Origin: Methylococcales bacterium
GTDB taxonomy: Bacteria > Pseudomonadota > Gammaproteobacteria > Methylococcales > Methylomonadaceae
DNA length: 34,421 nt
Direction of reading: 5' to 3'
Assembly: GCA_028688755.1 (NCBI GenBank)
Contig: JAQTXN010000011.1
Coordinates: 1 to 34,421 of the forward strand
Part shown: positions 33,736-34,421 of the stretch, piece after piece
Numbering within the stretch: the first letter of the stretch is position 1
How the letters are laid out: every line of letters starts with the position of its first letter
Notes under the pieces: model-generated
Database searches by the model: none
Seen by the model: the letters and a program-made list of their open reading frames with translations, nothing else
What the model was told of the DNA's origin: nothing
Made by a program: the position numbers and the translations under genes

Positions 33736-34421
33736 GTGAAAAAGCAATCTCCCGTTACGCTGGATTTCGATTCAGTCAAAATCGCTGCAGCGCAGCATCA
33801 CAATCCTTTTTCTGTATTAGGTCGTCACCCAAAAGCTAGCAAAATTCACGTTCGGCTTTATATGCCTTATGCAGAAACTGTTCATTTTAGTCATAACAAT
33901 GTTGCAATTTTGCGTATCGACGGAACGGATTTTTTTGAATACATTGCAAAAAAAGGGGAATTACCACCGCATTATCGTATTTCATGGCTTGATAAAGACG
34001 GTGTAAAGCACGAGGGTTATGACCCTTACGATTTTGGTGTGCAATTGCCTGAATTTGATTTGCATTTATTTGGTGAAGGCAAACATTGGCATGTTTATCA
34101 AAAACTCGGCGCACATTTACACACCGCAGATGGCATTCAAGGCGTGCTTTTTGCGGTTTGGGCTCCCAATGCAGGACGAGTGAGCGTTGTTGGTGATTTC
34201 AATCGTTGGGATGGGCGTTGCCATCCGATGCGAAGTTTGGGCGGCGGCGGCGTTTGGGAATTATTTATTCCTGAATTAGACGCGGGGGATTTTTACAAAT
34301 TTGAATTACTCAATCGCGCTAGCGGTGAAGTGTTAGTCAAAACAGACCCTTACGGACAACAGTTTGAAAATCGTCCAAAAACGGCTGCCGTTGTTGTCGG
34401 CAAAAATACTTACACATGGCA
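33736..34421 (+). CDS. glgB: 1,4-alpha-glucan branching enzyme GlgB, N-terminal part (runs off right edge)
   Basis: GlgB (GH13) cuts alpha-1,4 chains and reattaches them as alpha-1,6 branches in glycogen. The frame opens with GTG at 33736, preceded by GAGG nine bases upstream, and stays open to the window end (228 residues). Visible are the N1 domain (HHNPFSVLGRHP, about 20-31) and the second CBM48 module with the hallmark VWAPNAGRVSVVGDFNRWDG (about residues 141-160) and WELFIPELDAGDFYKFEL. The catalytic barrel lies beyond the window. It is divergent from glgC over a 90-base A/T-rich gap that must contain both promoters. Confidence 0.95.
   Translation, partial: MKKQSPVTLDFDSVKIAAAQHHNPFSVLGRHPKASKIHVRLYMPYAETVHFSHNNVAILRIDGTDFFEYIAKKGELPPHYRISWLDKDGVKHEGYDPYDFGVQLPEFDLHLFGEGKHWHVYQKLGAHLHTADGIQGVLFAVWAPNAGRVSVVGDFNRWDGRCHPMRSLGGGGVWELFIPELDAGDFYKFELLNRASGEVLVKTDPYGQQFENRPKTAAVVVGKNTYTW

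Noticed and set aside
1-34421. Defence system, prophage, integron, CRISPR array or tRNA genes
   Set aside because: I found no spaced direct-repeat array, integrase, transposase gene, phage structural gene, restriction or toxin-antitoxin pair, or tRNA-like cloverleaf; almost all of the window is metabolic, envelope or signalling genes.

Overview
The window is an AT-rich chromosomal segment of a Gram-negative bacterium, most likely a gammaproteobacterium. The evidence is LptD, PBP1b with a UB2H-type region, the CcmAB heme-pathway transporter, a YibN-like rhodanese next to gpmI, and an rRNA leader with a gammaproteobacterial-type boxA. The pair fchA plus a RimK-like ATP-grasp gene resembling methylotroph Orf5, next to a glycogen cluster with a GH57 enzyme, makes a methanotroph or methylotroph (Methylococcales-like) my preferred but unproven guess. 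There is no phage, integrase, CRISPR array or tRNA. The only mobile-looking item is one small MITE-like palindromic element.

Layout. 1-582: the 5' end of a 16S rRNA gene on the minus strand with its leader, boxA and promoter. 582-5952: lptD (minus) divergent from mrcB (plus), both envelope biogenesis. 5956-6048: MITE-like element. 6160-15353, plus strand: zwf, a single-domain response regulator, a His-rich membrane protein of unknown function, a very large MscK/MscM-type mechanosensitive channel, and a chemoreceptor with two PAS regions and a C-terminal WEEF tether. 15406-20067: gpmI (minus) divergent from yibN (plus), then an EAL-CBS-GGDEF protein (minus) divergent from an unrecognised 160-residue protein (plus). 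The last two are separated by what looks like a back-to-back pair of Pho boxes. 20226-26091, plus strand: a FliK-like gene with a possible sigma-28 promoter, ccmA-ccmB, a MIF-family tautomerase, a class I ribonucleotide reductase beta subunit, and a metal-site-less dihydroorotase homologue (PyrX type) that overlaps nrdB.

26088-27706: fchA (minus) divergent from the ATP-grasp gene. 27769-33645, minus strand: the glycogen operon glgC - GH57 amylase - malQ, followed by a NhaD antiporter gene. glgB runs divergently from 33736 off the right edge. In this cluster GlgC would make ADP-glucose, GlgB would add branches, and the GH57 enzyme with MalQ would remodel or mobilise the glucan.

The most striking observation is that glgC is cut by one in-frame TAA exactly at the junction between its catalytic domain and its beta-helix domain. 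An ATG follows immediately (TAAATG), so this is either a point nonsense mutation or a naturally split two-polypeptide enzyme. The second is the pair of Pho-box-like promoters between the c-di-GMP enzyme and the unknown gene. Other items to check are the orphan PyrX, a one-residue insertion in a metal-ligand motif of NrdB, and the unassigned His-rich membrane protein.
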